Assembly: GCA_937995995.1 (NCBI GenBank)
Contig: CALKIP010000125.1
Location: 1 to 6,799, forward strand
Reading direction: 5' to 3'
DNA from: an uncultured bacterium
Lineage (GTDB): Bacteria > Gemmatimonadota > Gemmatimonadetes > Longimicrobiales > RSA9
DNA length: 6,799 nucleotides
The number at the start of each line of letters is the position of its first letter. The stretch's first letter is position 1. The notes under the pieces are model-generated. The model saw only the letters and a program-made list of their open reading frames with translations. It searched no databases and was not told where the DNA came from. Positions 5,959-6,799 of this stretch are shown here, in pieces. Made by a program: the position numbers and the translations under genes.

Positions 5959-6799
5959 CGACTACTCTTGATAATCGTATCGCGCTGCAGTCCGTGCTTC
6001 TCCATGAGGCGGTAGAGCGTGGTGCGGTCGACGCCGGCGATGCGCGCGGCCTTCGACATGTTGCCTCCAGCGCGGTCGACGAGCCACTTGAGGTAGCTGC
6101 ACTCGAAGTCGGCGAGGAGTCGGTCGCGGGCCTCGTGGTACGGCTCGTCGAGGTATCCCACGGCCTGGGTCACGGCGTGTGAGGGCGGGGCCGAGGCACG
6201 GTCGAAGAACGGCAGGTCGTCCGGCAGGATCTCGGCACCGGGCTCCAGGAGGACGACGGCGTGCTCGATCACGTTCTGAAGCTCGCGCACGTTGCCCGGC
6301 CAGGGATGCGCACGCAGTGTATTGAGTGCATCCTCGCTGAAGTGCGGCACCGCCGTCTCCGACTCGCGGTGGCGATGCCAGTAGCGGTGCAGGAAGTGCT
6401 CGGCCAGGATCGGAATGTCCGAGGGCCGCTCCCGCAGCGCCGGGACGCGGATCGGCACGACGCGCAGACGGTAGTAGAGATCCTGGCGCAGCACGCCTTC
6501 TTCCGTGGCCACCTCGGGGTCGCGGTTCGTGGCGGCGATGAAGCGGACGTTGACGACCGCGTCCGTCTGCTCGCTGCCGACCCGTCGCACGACGCCATCC
6601 TGGATGACGCGCAACAGCTTGGCCTGAATCGTCTGCGACATCTCGGTCAGTTCGTCTAGGAAGAGCGTACCACCGTTGGCGGCCTCGAGGAGGCCGGCCT
6701 TGTCGCGGATCGCGCCGGTGAACGCGCCCTTCACATGGCCGAACATCTCCGACTCGAGGAGTGTCTCCGGGAGCGCGGCGCAGTTGACCGCGATCAGCT
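5955..6799 (-). CDS. Sigma-54-dependent transcriptional activator, C-terminal part (partial)
   Basis: An NtrC-family activator, cut by the right edge: 280 residues of its C-terminal part are visible and the frame stays open to position 6799. It uses ATP hydrolysis to remodel sigma-54 RNA polymerase into an open complex. Numbering from the window edge: NCAALPETLLESEMFG (5-20), the sigma-54 contact loop GAFTGA (24-29, at 6728-6711), Walker B GGTLFLDEL with D48-E49, the sensor I block RFIAATNRD, the LRQDLYYRL block and the HPWPGNVREL block. After a variable linker comes a Fis-type helix-turn-helix (about 246-268). Walker A and the N-terminal regulatory domain lie outside. A receiver domain is expected because a histidine kinase gene follows with a 4-base overlap, but it is not seen. 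The methionine at 6746 is internal to the AAA+ domain and is not the start. Targets may include the polysaccharide genes. Confidence 0.95.
   Translation of the reverse strand, partial: LIAVNCAALPETLLESEMFGHVKGAFTGAIRDKAGLLEAANGGTLFLDELTEMSQTIQAKLLRVIQDGVVRRVGSEQTDAVVNVRFIAATNRDPEVATEEGVLRQDLYYRLRVVPIRVPALRERPSDIPILAEHFLHRYWHRHRESETAVPHFSEDALNTLRAHPWPGNVRELQNVIEHAVVLLEPGAEILPDDLPFFDRASAPPSHAVTQAVGYLDEPYHEARDRLLADFECSYLKWLVDRAGGNMSKAARIAGVDRTTLYRLMEKHGLQRDTIIKSSR

Noticed and set aside
5470..6015. Plus-strand open frame over the kinase N-terminus
   Set aside because: It is antisense to both regulatory genes and has no domain features.
5955..6746. Activator as a complete short protein starting at the Met at 6746
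   Set aside because: The frame continues to the edge with NCAALPETLLESE directly before that Met, which is conserved AAA+ sequence, so the gene is truncated by the window.

Overview
The window is high-GC DNA from a bacterium that is probably diderm (Gram-negative type). The evidence is an outer-membrane polysaccharide export protein and a Wzz-type chain-length protein fused to its tyrosine kinase in one chain, which is the usual Gram-negative arrangement. The phylum cannot be fixed from sequence reading alone. The protein style and the short GACTCCT repeat would suit a Gemmatimonadota-like or similar environmental lineage, but this is only an impression.

Layout, left to right. (1) Positions 1-225 are a non-coding flank. 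(2) 226-993 on the minus strand encode a short polyprenyl-phosphate sugar-1-phosphate transferase, the enzyme that primes polysaccharide repeat-unit synthesis. (3) 994-1574 is a 580-base non-coding region between divergent genes. It holds nine tandem 7-base units (seven perfect), two inverted repeats and several promoter-like sequences, including two weak sigma-54-like sites. (4) 1575-3983 on the plus strand encode a Wzc-like BY-kinase and co-polymerase. (5) 4006-4800, 22 bases further on, encode a secreted Poly_export/SLBB protein. (6) A 17-base perfect inverted repeat covers the two facing stop codons of the convergent genes. (7) 4810-5958 on the minus strand encode a soluble histidine kinase, which overlaps by ATGA the end of (8), a sigma-54-dependent AAA+ activator at 5955-6799 whose N-terminus lies beyond the right edge.

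How the genes fit together. The transferase would load the first sugar phosphate onto the lipid carrier. The Wzc-like protein would set chain length and link to export by cycles of autophosphorylation on its C-terminal tyrosines. The SLBB protein would form or contact the outer-membrane exit. The glycosyltransferases, flippase, polymerase and tyrosine phosphatase such a pathway needs are not in this window. The kinase/activator pair next door is the obvious candidate regulator. Its proposed action on sigma-54 promoters in the 994-1574 region is a testable inference, not something the sequence proves.

I see no clear new biological system here. The most interesting part is the repeat-bearing divergent regulatory region beside a sigma-54 two-component pair.
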